64,000 nucleotides of DNA from an uncultured Elusimicrobia bacterium. GTDB taxonomy: Bacteria > Elusimicrobiota > Elusimicrobia > Elusimicrobiales > UBA9959. Positions 1 to 7,962 of the stretch are shown piece after piece (position 1 is the first letter of the stretch; every line of letters begins with the position of its first letter). The stretch spans positions 28,770 to 92,769 of the forward strand of contig CAIRNJ010000042.1 of NCBI GenBank assembly GCA_903879915.1, given 5' to 3'. A model generated the notes under the pieces. The model saw nothing but the letters and a program-made list of their open reading frames with translations, did no database searches and was not told the DNA's origin. The position numbers were made by a program, and so were the translations under genes.

Positions 1-277
1 TCGGTATGCTCTTCAGGCACGGGTCGGCCTTCATGCGCGTCAGCACTTCTATTCCGTCCATGACTGGCATGCTTATGTCGAGAAGCAGCAAGTAATGCCG
101 TTCCGGCTCAAGGCGGGGTTCGCTTCTGCCCGAGACGAAATTCCACGCCTCATCCCCGTCCCGGAACCGTATTACAGGGTTGAACACTCCCACTTCCTTG
201 AAACGTCTTTGTATAAGATGTGCGTGCCCGTCGTCGTCGTCGGCTATCAATATCGTTATCTGTTCGGCGTTTTCCAT
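1..277 (-). CDS. Response regulator receiver protein, partial (Rcp1-like)
   Basis: About 92 N-terminal codons of a CheY-like receiver domain are visible; the C-terminus lies beyond the left window edge. The start MENAEQITILIADDDD gives the acidic cluster that binds Mg2+, and LLLDISMPVMDG carries the phospho-acceptor aspartate. The DDDDGH-type opening and the longer beta2-alpha3 stretch resemble the Rcp1 family of single-domain regulators that are usually paired with a PAS histidine kinase. It begins 19 nt after the stop of the kinase at 297-2819 on the same strand, so the two form a two-component pair. The output is unknown because the domain end is not seen. Confidence 0.88.
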   Translation of the reverse strand, partial: MENAEQITILIADDDDGHAHLIQRRFKEVGVFNPVIRFRDGDEAWNFVSGRSEPRLEPERHYLLLLDISMPVMDGIEVLTRMKADPCLKSIP

Positions 278-296
278 GGTTCACCTTCCCTGTCAG

Positions 297-2819
297 CTAG
301 GCGGGCAGCTCTACAAAGAACTTAGTGCCCGCTCCCTCTTTCGATTCTACCCGGATACTGCCCCCGCTCCTTTCCACCATGCGCTTTATCATGGTCAGGC
401 CTATGCCTTCGCCTTTTTCTACTCCGGGTTGCCGCGCGTGTCCTCTGTAAAAAAGCCGCCAGATCCTGGCCAGGTCGGCTTCTTTTATTCCCAGGCCGTT
501 GTCGGAAACGGTATAGAGCGCTGTTTTTTCGTCCTTCCTTTCACCGCTCACGGTTATCTCCAGCTTCCGGTCGCGGTTCCGGTATTTTATGGCGTTGTCC
601 AGCAGGTTCGAAAAAAGCTGGCCGACAATGCCGGGGTCGCCGGTGCAGGGCGGCAGCGGCCCCGCGGTCACCGCGCCGCCGGCCCGCTCCAGCTGGTAGG
701 AGAGCGAGGTCAGCACCAGCTTCAGCGTCGCGTCCATATCCACCGGCTCGGAGCGCAGCGGCATGCGGCCGAGGCGGGACATTTTAAGCAGCACGTTCAG
801 CATCTCGCCCATCCTGATCGCGCTGGATTCTATGATGCGCAGCGCCTGCGGGATGCTTTCTCTCATAAGTTCGGACGTTCTGCTTTTCGGCTCTCCGGGC
901 AGGGATGCGGGAGCTGCTGTTTCCTGCAGCTCTTTGTAATAGTTGTTGAGTTCCTGGCTGAACCCCTGGATGTTTATCAGCGGGCCGCGCAGGTCGTGCG
1001 TTGTGATGTGGAGGAAGTTCTCCATGTCCTCTTTCTTCGCGGCCAGCTCACGGTTCAGCCTGTCCCTCTCCAGCTCCGCCAGTTTGCGCTCCGTTATAAC
1101 TTCAAAAATGGCCACGAAGCAGTCCCTGGCGGGGCTGTAAACCGAGATGTGGAGCCACATCTTCAGGGCCTCCAGCCGCAGCTCGAAGGTTTCCGGCGGG
1201 CCTCCGCGCGCCACGCGGCCGTAGATCTCGAACAGCGCGCTGTCGGATTCCCGTGCCCCCGGTATCAGCTCCGTGACTTTTTTCCCTGTGACGTTCCTGA
1301 GCCCGGTCAGTTTTTCAAAAGCCTGGTTCACTTCCAGGTACACGAAATCGGCCGGCCGGTCTCCTTCGTAGATCATCCGGCAGTAGGCCAGGCCGTTGAG
1401 CATGTTTCCGAACAATGCGCGGTAGCGCGTTTCGCTTTCACGCAGCTTTTCCTCCGCCAGCTTGCGGTCGGTTATGTCCTGGAAGGAGCCCCTGACCTTG
1501 CCCTGTTCCCGCTGAATTCTCGCGACGGCGTGCACCCAGCGCCTGTTCCCTTTGGCGGTGATTATCTCCCATTCCTGATCGTAGGGCTCGCCCGCTTCCA
1601 TAGCCCGCCGCACGGCCAAGTCAGCCTTTTCACGGGACGCCGGGGCGAGAATGTTCATGCCTTGCGGCACTTGCGGCGCGCCTTTCCCCAGGTCCATCTC
1701 GAGTATCCGGAACATTTCGTCGGTCCAGGTCTGGGCCAGGGTTTTCGTGTCTATTTCCCAGCCGCCTATCCTGCCCGCTTTTTCGGCCTCGTCCAGCAGC
1801 TGCCGGGTGCTTCTCAGCGCGGAGTCAACGGCTTTCTTCCTGGCGGCTGAAACGGCCAGGAAGCCGGCCCAGGCCAGCCCCGCCGCCAGCAGCAGTACCG
1901 CCAGCCTGAAGTATTCAGTGGTAGTGACCGGCGCCAGCAGCGCATCCCGGTCTATCTTGGTCACAACCGCCCATTCCGGGCTTTTAAGGTGCGCTATGGC
2001 GCTGAAAACCTTCACGCCGCGGTAATCGGTGCCTTCGAAAAAACCTGTGCGCCCGCTGAGCGCGGCGACGGCCGGCAGGTGAGTGTCCGAAAGCGGCAGC
2101 GTCAATTTCAGCGCGGAGCCTTTCCTGTTCTCTAGCTCGTTGAGATAAAGAGCGTATTCCCCTTCTTTGCGCACCAGCAGGGTTTCCGCGGTCGGCACCA
2201 GCAGCGGCAGCGCTTTCAGCAGCGGGTAGAATTCCGCGTCGGGGTCTATGTCGGTGACCAGTACGCACACCGGCTTCCCGCCGCTCCTTCCGCCGGCAAA
2301 AAGCGGGCTGAGCATGGCCAGGCGCGGCCGCCCGTCCGCGGCCAGGTAAAGGTCGGTGAGCAGCGGCGCACCTTGCGCCGCTTTCGCGAAGGCTTCCAGG
2401 AAAGACTTTTCCGTTCCGGGCGAGTAGCCGGGGGTGGCCGCGATAACGGCGTTCTTCACTGACAGGAAAGCCATCGCGGAATACCGCTCTTTCTTAATGT
2501 AATCCTTGCTCCAGGAGATGAGCTGCGCGCGCCTCGAGCCCGGGGCCGCTATTTCTTCCTGTATGATCCCGCCCATGAAAGGATGGCGGCTGAGCCGCGC
2601 CGCCTCCCGGCCGTGCGCGTCGAGCCAGGCGGCCATCTGCGCGGCTTTGTAGGAGTTCACCGCCGTAAGGTTGCGGGCTATCTCGGCCATGGCGGTACGC
2701 CTGTGCGCCGCGGCAGAAACGAACCAGAGGCCCAGCAGCGCCGCCAGTATAAGCAGCAGAATACCGGCCTCTTTGGCCGGTGATTTTCCGGCCGGAAAAA
2801 AAGTTTTAAGCGTGAACAT
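297..2819 (-). CDS. Membrane-bound PAS sensor histidine kinase
   Basis: A protein of about 840 residues. An N-terminal membrane segment (residues ~15-35) and a second one (~305-330, leucine/alanine rich) bracket a ~270-residue extracytoplasmic sensor region. Two PAS/PAC modules follow (~345-465 and ~470-585), then a HisKA domain with the H-box THDLRGPL and a C-terminal HATPase domain with N-box (LLDNAIKYRN) and G-boxes (SDNGLGI, GEGIGLTMIK). It should autophosphorylate and signal to the regulator at 1-277. I chose the ATG at 2819 because GGGGA lies about 5 nt upstream; an upstream GTG at 2831 has no ribosome binding site. The ligand cannot be read from the sequence. Confidence 0.92.
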   Translation of the reverse strand: MFTLKTFFPAGKSPAKEAGILLLILAALLGLWFVSAAAHRRTAMAEIARNLTAVNSYKAAQMAAWLDAHGREAARLSRHPFMGGIIQEEIAAPGSRRAQLISWSKDYIKKERYSAMAFLSVKNAVIAATPGYSPGTEKSFLEAFAKAAQGAPLLTDLYLAADGRPRLAMLSPLFAGGRSGGKPVCVLVTDIDPDAEFYPLLKALPLLVPTAETLLVRKEGEYALYLNELENRKGSALKLTLPLSDTHLPAVAALSGRTGFFEGTDYRGVKVFSAIAHLKSPEWAVVTKIDRDALLAPVTTTEYFRLAVLLLAAGLAWAGFLAVSAARKKAVDSALRSTRQLLDEAEKAGRIGGWEIDTKTLAQTWTDEMFRILEMDLGKGAPQVPQGMNILAPASREKADLAVRRAMEAGEPYDQEWEIITAKGNRRWVHAVARIQREQGKVRGSFQDITDRKLAEEKLRESETRYRALFGNMLNGLAYCRMIYEGDRPADFVYLEVNQAFEKLTGLRNVTGKKVTELIPGARESDSALFEIYGRVARGGPPETFELRLEALKMWLHISVYSPARDCFVAIFEVITERKLAELERDRLNRELAAKKEDMENFLHITTHDLRGPLINIQGFSQELNNYYKELQETAAPASLPGEPKSRTSELMRESIPQALRIIESSAIRMGEMLNVLLKMSRLGRMPLRSEPVDMDATLKLVLTSLSYQLERAGGAVTAGPLPPCTGDPGIVGQLFSNLLDNAIKYRNRDRKLEITVSGERKDEKTALYTVSDNGLGIKEADLARIWRLFYRGHARQPGVEKGEGIGLTMIKRMVERSGGSIRVESKEGAGTKFFVELPA

Positions 2820-2838
2820 GTTTTTCCCCACTATAATT

Positions 2839-2915
2839 CGAGTGACACAGAACTTATCTGTTTAAGTCCCGGTGATACAGTGCCTACTTGTCAGAATTAA
2901 GTATGGTGTCACCAG
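2839..2915. repeat. Degenerate GTGACAC/ACTTAATT inverted-repeat element
   Basis: The gap between the histidine kinase start and the upstream lipoprotein stop is almost filled by three diverged copies of a GTGACAC...ACTTA motif: GTGACACAGAACTTA, GGTGATACAGTGCCTACTT and, inverted, AATTAAGTATGGTGTCACC. The last two can pair as an imperfect hairpin. The same consensus builds the perfect inverted repeat at 17127-17176, so this looks like a dispersed intergenic repeat family rather than chance. Confidence 0.55.
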
Positions 2916-2917
2916 AT

Positions 2918-3979
2918 CTATTGGTTCTCTAGATAAGCCGAGACGGCGCGGAGGATCTCCGCGGACAGTTTTTTGCCCAGCGCGGTCTCCGTTTTGAAAC
3001 GCGCTTCTCCGGCGGAAGCCGAGGCCTCTTTGGCGGCGGCGCTGAAATTCAGGAAGGTCTTATCTGTTTTAACTTCTTTGAGCGCCACCGAGCCCGTGCC
3101 CCGGTGCCAGTGCCAGCGGGATTCTGGGTCGGCGTCCGCCACGGCGGAAAGCTTTACCTCGCACTCCGCGGCTATGTCGGCGCCGCCGGCCGCCGCGGCC
3201 ACCCTGGCCTCTATGCCAATGCCGTTGAGGGCTTTGATCACGGCCGCGGTCACCTGGGCCGAGTTGTCCGCGGTCATTATCAGCGCCATGTCCACCGCGG
3301 CCAGCGCCCTGACCGCGTCCCGGCGGGCCGCGTTCACGTCCTGCCCCGGCGCCGAGGCGCCGGCGGGGTCCAGCACACGCATGTCCGCGGCCAGGTCCGC
3401 CCGGTTCTTAAGGAGCCCCAGCAGCTTCAGCGCGTATTTCGCCTTCTGGAGCTTTTCCGCGGCGCCCGCCAGCTGCGCCGCCAGGTCGCGCGTCCGGGCG
3501 TCCGTCTCCCGCACTCTTTCCTCCAGGGAGGCCAGCGCCTTGGAGCGCTCCAGCACCGCCAGCGCGAAGTACTGGCCGTTGGTGGGGTCGCGCCAGGCGG
3601 CCGCTATTTCCACGCCTTCGAGGTTCTTCTGCGAGACCGCGCGCACGTTCTGCGAGGCGTTCTGCGACGAGGAGGTGAGGGTCTTGCCCTGCGTTTCCGA
3701 AGTGTATTCGGCCGCGGCCACGGCGGAGTTCACCGTGACCTGGGCGGAGAAAACCTTGGAGATCTCGCCCCGCGCCCGGTCCTTGGCCGCGTTCAGGTCG
3801 TCCGCAGAGGAAACGCCGGTAAGGAAGCGGCTCCGTGGATACCCGGAGTCGGCGCCGTCCACCCAGGCGGGGCGCGGCGTAGGCGCAGGTATGGCTGCGG
3901 CGCGCTGCGGCCTTGCGCTGGTAGAAGCGCAGCCCGCCAGCAGCGCCGCGCAGAGAACGGCGGCAAAGATCCTAGGCAT
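2918..3979 (-). CDS. LPP20-family lipoprotein with coiled-coil region
   Basis: A 353-residue lipoprotein. The signal peptide ends in the lipobox LLAGC, so the mature protein should be lipidated and held in the envelope. Residues ~35-165 resemble the LPP20 domain (PAWV near the start, GVSSADDLNAAKDRARGEI, then a long serine/alanine stretch). A helical, coiled-coil-prone segment follows (~175-215), then an alanine-rich C-terminal domain ~240-350 of the beta-alpha type seen in envelope assembly lipoproteins. The ATG at 3979 has an AGGAGG site 8 nt upstream, so I preferred it to a much longer open frame. It is last in the operon with COG3014, LpoB-like and LPP20 genes and starts 11 nt after the COG3014 stop. 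Molecular role unknown. Confidence 0.85.
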   Translation of the reverse strand: MPRIFAAVLCAALLAGCASTSARPQRAAAIPAPTPRPAWVDGADSGYPRSRFLTGVSSADDLNAAKDRARGEISKVFSAQVTVNSAVAAAEYTSETQGKTLTSSSQNASQNVRAVSQKNLEGVEIAAAWRDPTNGQYFALAVLERSKALASLEERVRETDARTRDLAAQLAGAAEKLQKAKYALKLLGLLKNRADLAADMRVLDPAGASAPGQDVNAARRDAVRALAAVDMALIMTADNSAQVTAAVIKALNGIGIEARVAAAAGGADIAAECEVKLSAVADADPESRWHWHRGTGSVALKEVKTDKTFLNFSAAAKEASASAGEARFKTETALGKKLSAEILRAVSAYLENQ

Positions 3980-3990
3980 AAAAGAACCTC

Positions 3991-5325
3991 CTACAGGGCC
4001 GTGCGGTATTGCAGGTACGTCCGCCGGCCTTTTATCACTTCCACGTCCCTGAAAATTATGTTGCCCGTCGGGTTGCCGGCGCGGTCGGTAAATGTGATGA
4101 TGACGTCCTGCCGGCCGGGCGCCACCGCCAGGCGCGCCATGCGTATCTGCGCGGGCAGGGTGGTCCAGCCCCGGGTGTCCGCGGTCTCGGTGGCCGCTCC
4201 GGCGGCGCTGGTGATCATCTTGGCCAGCAGCCCCAGGCCGGCCCCGGCGCGTTTCTCCACCTCGGCGGACGCCGCCCTGGCCAGCGCGAATTTTATGGCG
4301 GCCCGGGCTATGGCGCGCAACCTGATGGCCGCGTTCTTCTCTTCGAGGCACTGGCGGGCGATGCCCGAGATGTCCTCCATCAGCAGGGAGTCCGTTTCCG
4401 CTCCGCCCGCGGCTATGCGCGACCCGGCGATGGTGTACGGGTCCTGCACGTATTCCGGGTAAGCTACGGTTATGGCGTCGCCCAGTATGCCGGTGTTCAC
4501 GGCGTTCCTGAAGCGCGCGGCGTCCGGCTCGTCCTGGCCGCTCTGGTTCACCGCCAGCATGGCCTCGTTCCAGGCCACCTGGAAAGTGCGCGAGACCTTC
4601 ATGGGGGAGGGGCCGTTGTAGTGCAGGAACACTATCTCGCCCAGGCCCAGTTTCTCGAGCTTGGAATAGGGCGGTACTTTGAACTGCGGCTCGGGCGTAG
4701 CGTAATCCGCGGCGTAATCCTTGAAGGCCGCCTCCGCCGCTTTGTATGAAATGCGCGCGTCGTCCCGGCTGCCGCTCTGCTCGAAGAGCATGGCGCTCAA
4801 GTACTGCGCGAAAGCGCTGTCCTTGTAGCCGCTTTTGCCCTGCATGAATTCATTGAAGCGGGCGAGGTAGGCCGTCACTTTCCTTGCCTCCACCAGCGCT
4901 TCGTCCGTGTTGCCCATGAAAACGAAGTTCAGCGCGCGGAAAGCGTTTAGCAGCGCCCGCTCGAACACCTCGCCGGCGTATTTGGTGGTGTTGTCGTTGA
5001 GCAGGAAAGTGCCCGCGCCGCGGCTTACGCTGCGGGTGAACAGTTCTTCCATCCTGCCTTCCGCCGTTTCCAGGTCCCGGTCGCTTTCGGCGTATTTCGC
5101 CGCGTCGTGCAGCACCATGCCCCGGTCGAGGTAATACAGCACGGCGTTCTTCTCGCCGTATTCGGAGGTCTTCGCGCCCTCTATCTCCGCCTGCGCGCCT
5201 GCGTAGTCGTAGGCGGCCAGGCGGGCGTTGAGCCCCGTCCTGTACGAGCGCGACGGCCCGGCGCAGGCCGTCAGAACGACGGCCGCGACGGAGAGCACGC
5301 AACGCGCGGGGCGGGGGAGGGTCAT
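3991..5325 (-). CDS. COG3014-family lipoprotein
   Basis: A 444-residue lipoprotein with a short signal peptide ending in the lipobox VLTAC. The body is helical with TPR-like segments (YYLDRGMVLHDAAKY, FRALNFVFMGNTDEALVEAR, AQYLSAMLFEQSGSRDDA), followed by a C-terminal beta-rich domain with GWTTLPAQIRMARLAV and FRDVEVIKGRRTYLQYRT. This matches the conserved but uncharacterised COG3014 family, whose genes commonly stand next to LpoB-type and LPP20-type lipoprotein genes, as here. It follows the LpoB-like gene after 18 nt and precedes the second LPP20 gene. A role as scaffold or regulator in peptidoglycan synthesis is inference from context only. Confidence 0.85.
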   Translation of the reverse strand: MTLPRPARCVLSVAAVVLTACAGPSRSYRTGLNARLAAYDYAGAQAEIEGAKTSEYGEKNAVLYYLDRGMVLHDAAKYAESDRDLETAEGRMEELFTRSVSRGAGTFLLNDNTTKYAGEVFERALLNAFRALNFVFMGNTDEALVEARKVTAYLARFNEFMQGKSGYKDSAFAQYLSAMLFEQSGSRDDARISYKAAEAAFKDYAADYATPEPQFKVPPYSKLEKLGLGEIVFLHYNGPSPMKVSRTFQVAWNEAMLAVNQSGQDEPDAARFRNAVNTGILGDAITVAYPEYVQDPYTIAGSRIAAGGAETDSLLMEDISGIARQCLEEKNAAIRLRAIARAAIKFALARAASAEVEKRAGAGLGLLAKMITSAAGAATETADTRGWTTLPAQIRMARLAVAPGRQDVIITFTDRAGNPTGNIIFRDVEVIKGRRTYLQYRTAL

Positions 5326-5343
5326 CGGCGGCTTACCCGGCGG

Positions 5344-5943
5344 TTACCAGGTAGAGCCTGACCGCTTAACCGCTTTCTTTATCTTCTTCTGGCCGGTCCA
5401 GGCTATCTGGTTGTTCTTCATGTTCAGCAGCTTCAGGTTGACCTGATAAAGGATGACGGATTTGCCGCCTTCTTTATCCTCAATGGAGCTCATGTTGCCG
5501 CTCAGCATGAAGTCCGCGCCGGTCTCCTGGCCGTGGGCCTTCTTGGTCTCTTCGGAGGCGTTGGTATCCTGGTCCAGCCGCTCGTCGCGCACGTCGCCGC
5601 GCTCGTCCTTGCTGGCCACGAAGGTGACGCGGCCGGAGTTGATCAGCGCGCGCTGCAGGTCCTCCACGAACACGCCGGTGTTGATGTGTTCGCTGCTCTG
5701 GTTGCGGACGGAGCCTACTATCACCGTGGGGTTCTCGCCGGACGCCCCCGAGGCGGAGCTCAGCCACGGGCGCGCGAGACAGTCGGAGATCATCTCTTCG
5801 GCCGTCAGGCGGGAGTCCGTGTCGTTCCATTTGCCGCTGATGTCCACCACCGCGGCGGTGTCGATACGTTTTACCTGCGTGCCGCCGCAGCCCGTAAGGA
5901 CGGGCAGCGCCAGCAGCGGGGCCAATAATAGATACTTTTTCAT
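5344..5943 (-). CDS. LpoB-like penicillin-binding protein activator lipoprotein
   Basis: A 199-residue lipoprotein with signal peptide and lipobox VLTGC. The mature start (VVDISGKWNDTDSRLTAEEM) and the later block DLQRALINSGRVTFVASKDERGDVRDER match the LpoB family. In enterobacteria LpoB reaches from the outer membrane through the wall to stimulate the glycan polymerase PBP1B. The core also carries the ADFMLSGNMSSIEDKEGGK segment typical of this fold. The linker between lipid anchor and domain is very short compared with enterobacterial LpoB, which is normal in non-proteobacterial members. It is second in a four-lipoprotein operon. The PBP partner is not in this window. Confidence 0.88.
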   Translation of the reverse strand: MKKYLLLAPLLALPVLTGCGGTQVKRIDTAAVVDISGKWNDTDSRLTAEEMISDCLARPWLSSASGASGENPTVIVGSVRNQSSEHINTGVFVEDLQRALINSGRVTFVASKDERGDVRDERLDQDTNASEETKKAHGQETGADFMLSGNMSSIEDKEGGKSVILYQVNLKLLNMKNNQIAWTGQKKIKKAVKRSGSTW

Positions 5944-5979
5944 AAAGCCCTGTCTCCTTGTCCGATATTAGCGCGCGGC

Positions 5980-6567
5980 TCAGTGCTTGGCTTCTTCGGC
6001 GGCCAGGTCGTCGAAGGCCTTGTCCGCGTTGGCCTTCACGTAATCGCGCACTTTGGAGTCCAGCTCCTTGGCTTTATCGAGCTGCGCTTTCACGCCGGCC
6101 ACGTCGAGCTTGGCCAGCGCGAACATGGAGCCGTCGGAGGAGTCTATCCAGTGGTCCACGATAACGACGCCCGAGAGGTTCATCTGGGTGAAGCTCTTAA
6201 GCGAGTTGGTGACGTTCTGCTCCTCGCTGGAGCTTTTCATGTCGCCGGCCGTGGTGGAGGCCATGTAATCTTTGGTCAGCTTGGCTATGTAGGTATTGAA
6301 AACCTCGGCGATCTTCGCGCGCGCGCGGCCGTCGGCCGTGTCTATGGCCAGCGCCCTGTTCCGGATGCCGGTGGCTATGCCGACGCCGTAGAAGTTGCCG
6401 TCCTTGAAGGCGCCGGAGCCCTGGTTCACCCAGGCCGGGCCGGAGGCCGCGATGGGCGCGGCTACGGCCGCGGTCTGCACGTTCTTGTTGCCGCCGCCGC
6501 AGCCGGCGAGAGCGATAACGGCGCTGACGCAGAATAGTACCTTCACCGAACTGTTGATATTTTTCAT
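5980..6567 (-). CDS. LPP20-family lipoprotein
   Basis: A 195-residue lipoprotein with lipobox ALAGC followed by a Gly/Asn spacer. Residues ~42-160 form an LPP20-type domain: PAWVNQGSGAF, then YGVGIATGIRNRALAIDTAD, the alpha-helical GRARAKIAEVFNTYIAKL and a strand pair with MNLSGVVIVDHWID. It ends in a charged helix. It is the first gene of the lipoprotein operon that continues with LpoB-like, COG3014 and a second, larger LPP20 protein. A purine-rich AGGGG lies before the ATG and a promoter is placed at 6617-6645. LPP20 was first named in Helicobacter; its biochemical role is not settled. Confidence 0.87.
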   Translation of the reverse strand: MKNINSSVKVLFCVSAVIALAGCGGGNKNVQTAAVAAPIAASGPAWVNQGSGAFKDGNFYGVGIATGIRNRALAIDTADGRARAKIAEVFNTYIAKLTKDYMASTTAGDMKSSSEEQNVTNSLKSFTQMNLSGVVIVDHWIDSSDGSMFALAKLDVAGVKAQLDKAKELDSKVRDYVKANADKAFDDLAAEEAKH

Positions 6568-6616
6568 TTTTTAACCCCTTTTTTGAAAGAAATTACCGGC
6601 TAGCTTGCCAACCCAA

Positions 6617-6645
6617 AAATTAGCAATTAATGCCTTTATTGTCAA
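6617..6645 (-). promoter_or_regulatory. Sigma70-type promoter of the lipoprotein operon
   Basis: On the minus strand TTGACA (6645-6640) and TAATTT (6622-6617) are separated by exactly 17 nt. The -35 is a perfect consensus and the -10 matches 4-5 of 6. It lies 50 nt upstream of the LPP20 start at 6567 and faces it, so it probably drives 6567 to 2918, perhaps through to the kinase. Confidence 0.7.
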
Positions 6646-6804
6646 ACAGGTAGAGAGAGGATAAGGATGGAACGATAAAGGACTTGCGCGGTCACCGGCT
6701 CTCCCGGACGGGAAGCCGCGTGAAGGTCCGTGAAAAAAGTCCGCCTTTTTTGTATCATAGCCAGAATGGACGGGAGGGGCGCGCGTTTTGCATTTTTTTT
6801 AGTA

Positions 6805-6865
6805 GGCCGGACAGAGGCTGGACGAAATAAACCGTCTTGTAAACCACGGTTTTTAACGTCCGGTC
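6805..6865 (+). promoter_or_regulatory. Nested stem-loop in the leader of the DUF4384 gene
   Basis: The 380-nt gap 6568-6947 between divergent genes contains, besides the promoter at 6617-6645, a nested structure on the plus strand. An outer stem ccggac (6807-6812) pairs with gtccgg (6858-6863), and an inner stem aaaccgt (6829-6835) pairs with acggttt (6846-6852). A third small hairpin ccggt/accgg follows at once (6861-6873). It sits about 85 nt before the ATG at 6948 and could be a structured mRNA leader. I do not recognise a known riboswitch. A frame at 6730-6933 lacks a ribosome binding site and is not called. Confidence 0.3.
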
Positions 6866-6947
6866 CCGTACCGGCGCGGCCGGCCGTCTTTCGCCCCGGC
6901 GGTAAGACCCGGGCGGGAACACGCGGGTCCTAAGGAGAACGGTGTAA

Positions 6948-7937
6948 ATGAAAAGAACAGCCATTCTGATATGCTGCGCGCTGGCCGCCGCGGCCTGCTC
7001 CACGCCCCAGACCGCGGAAAGGCCGGGATTCAAAGCGGAAAAGCCGGCCTGGTTCGAGAAGACCATAGTGCCGCAGGGCGCGGAGATCCTGGCCGTTGGC
7101 CATTCCGGGCCGCAGGCCGATGAGCAGAAGGCAAAGGACGAAGCCCTGGCTAACGCCACGAAGGAATTTGCGCGTTACTGCAAAGCGGACGTGGATTCGC
7201 TGGACAGGATCTATGAGACCTATTCCCGCGAGAACGCGAAAACGAACGAAACCCTGAGCGTTGAGAACCGCAACCAGGTGCGGGTAAAGGCCTTCGTCAA
7301 ACGCGCGGTGCCGGACGACTGGTATGTGCGGCGGGAGAAGAAAAACTGGCTGGCCTCCGTTCTGCTCAAAGTGCCCAAAGAGGAATTCGACAGGATCTCG
7401 ACCGAGAAGAACGTCAAACTGTCCCTTGATATAGGGTTCTATTTCGAGGACGCGGATAAAAAAATGCAGCCGCTTGGCGACGGCAGCGTGCTGAGGTCCG
7501 GCGACGGCTACGCCGTCTATGCAAAGCCCAGCGACACCTGCTTCCTGTACGTCTACCAGGTGGACGCGCTGAATAAATCGTTCCGGCTGTTCCCGAACCC
7601 GCAGTTCAAGACCGCGGAAAACCCCGTGCCGGCCGCGTCCGTCCTGTGGGTGCCCAATGACAAGGAGGTGCTGTTCCTTGACGAAACCACGGGCAAGGAG
7701 TCTTTTTATATCTTCGCCTCCCCGGAAAGAATACCCGATTTCGAGGGGGAGAAAGGCGTGAACCTTACGCGCGGCGATATGGACCTGCTGGGCAAAAAAA
7801 TGGGTGCGGCGGGCGTGCGGCGCAAGCTCGATACGTCCACGGTAGCGCCCCCCGCGAAAAGCGACGTGGTTGAAGTGAAGAAAAAACTGCAGGCCGAAGG
7901 CGCTTTCGTCTACGAAACCTGGTTCTGGCACAAATAG
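6948..7937 (+). CDS. DUF4384 lipoprotein with LPP20-like N-domain
   Basis: A 329-residue lipoprotein whose signal peptide ends in a lipobox-like AAAACS (cysteine at ~17). Residues ~30-140 resemble LPP20 (KPAWFEKTIV, ILAVGHSG, KDEALANATKEFARYCKAD). Residues ~150-265 form a DUF4384 domain: VKLSLDIGFYFEDADKKM, DGYAVYAKPSDTCFLYVYQV, then LFPNP and a two-strand end with FYIFASPERI. DUF4384 domains often accompany peptidase or kinase effectors in exported systems. AAGGAG is 10 nt before the ATG. The gene runs 25 nt ahead of the exported TPR-CHAT protease gene on the same strand, so the two are probably co-transcribed and may act together at the cell surface. Confidence 0.85.
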   Translation: MKRTAILICCALAAAACSTPQTAERPGFKAEKPAWFEKTIVPQGAEILAVGHSGPQADEQKAKDEALANATKEFARYCKADVDSLDRIYETYSRENAKTNETLSVENRNQVRVKAFVKRAVPDDWYVRREKKNWLASVLLKVPKEEFDRISTEKNVKLSLDIGFYFEDADKKMQPLGDGSVLRSGDGYAVYAKPSDTCFLYVYQVDALNKSFRLFPNPQFKTAENPVPAASVLWVPNDKEVLFLDETTGKESFYIFASPERIPDFEGEKGVNLTRGDMDLLGKKMGAAGVRRKLDTSTVAPPAKSDVVEVKKKLQAEGAFVYETWFWHK

Positions 7938-7962
7938 AAGCGAAGTATACGGGGGGTTGCTT

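Noticed and set aside
180..1850. Long plus-strand open frame opposite the histidine kinase
   Set aside because: It mirrors the kinase codons, has low-complexity His/Arg/Gln-rich composition and no ribosome binding site. GC-rich coding DNA commonly leaves such antisense frames open.
6730..6933. Possible 67-codon gene in the gap before the DUF4384 lipoprotein
   Set aside because: It has no ribosome binding site, an Arg/Gly/Pro-rich translation without features, and overlaps the structured leader.
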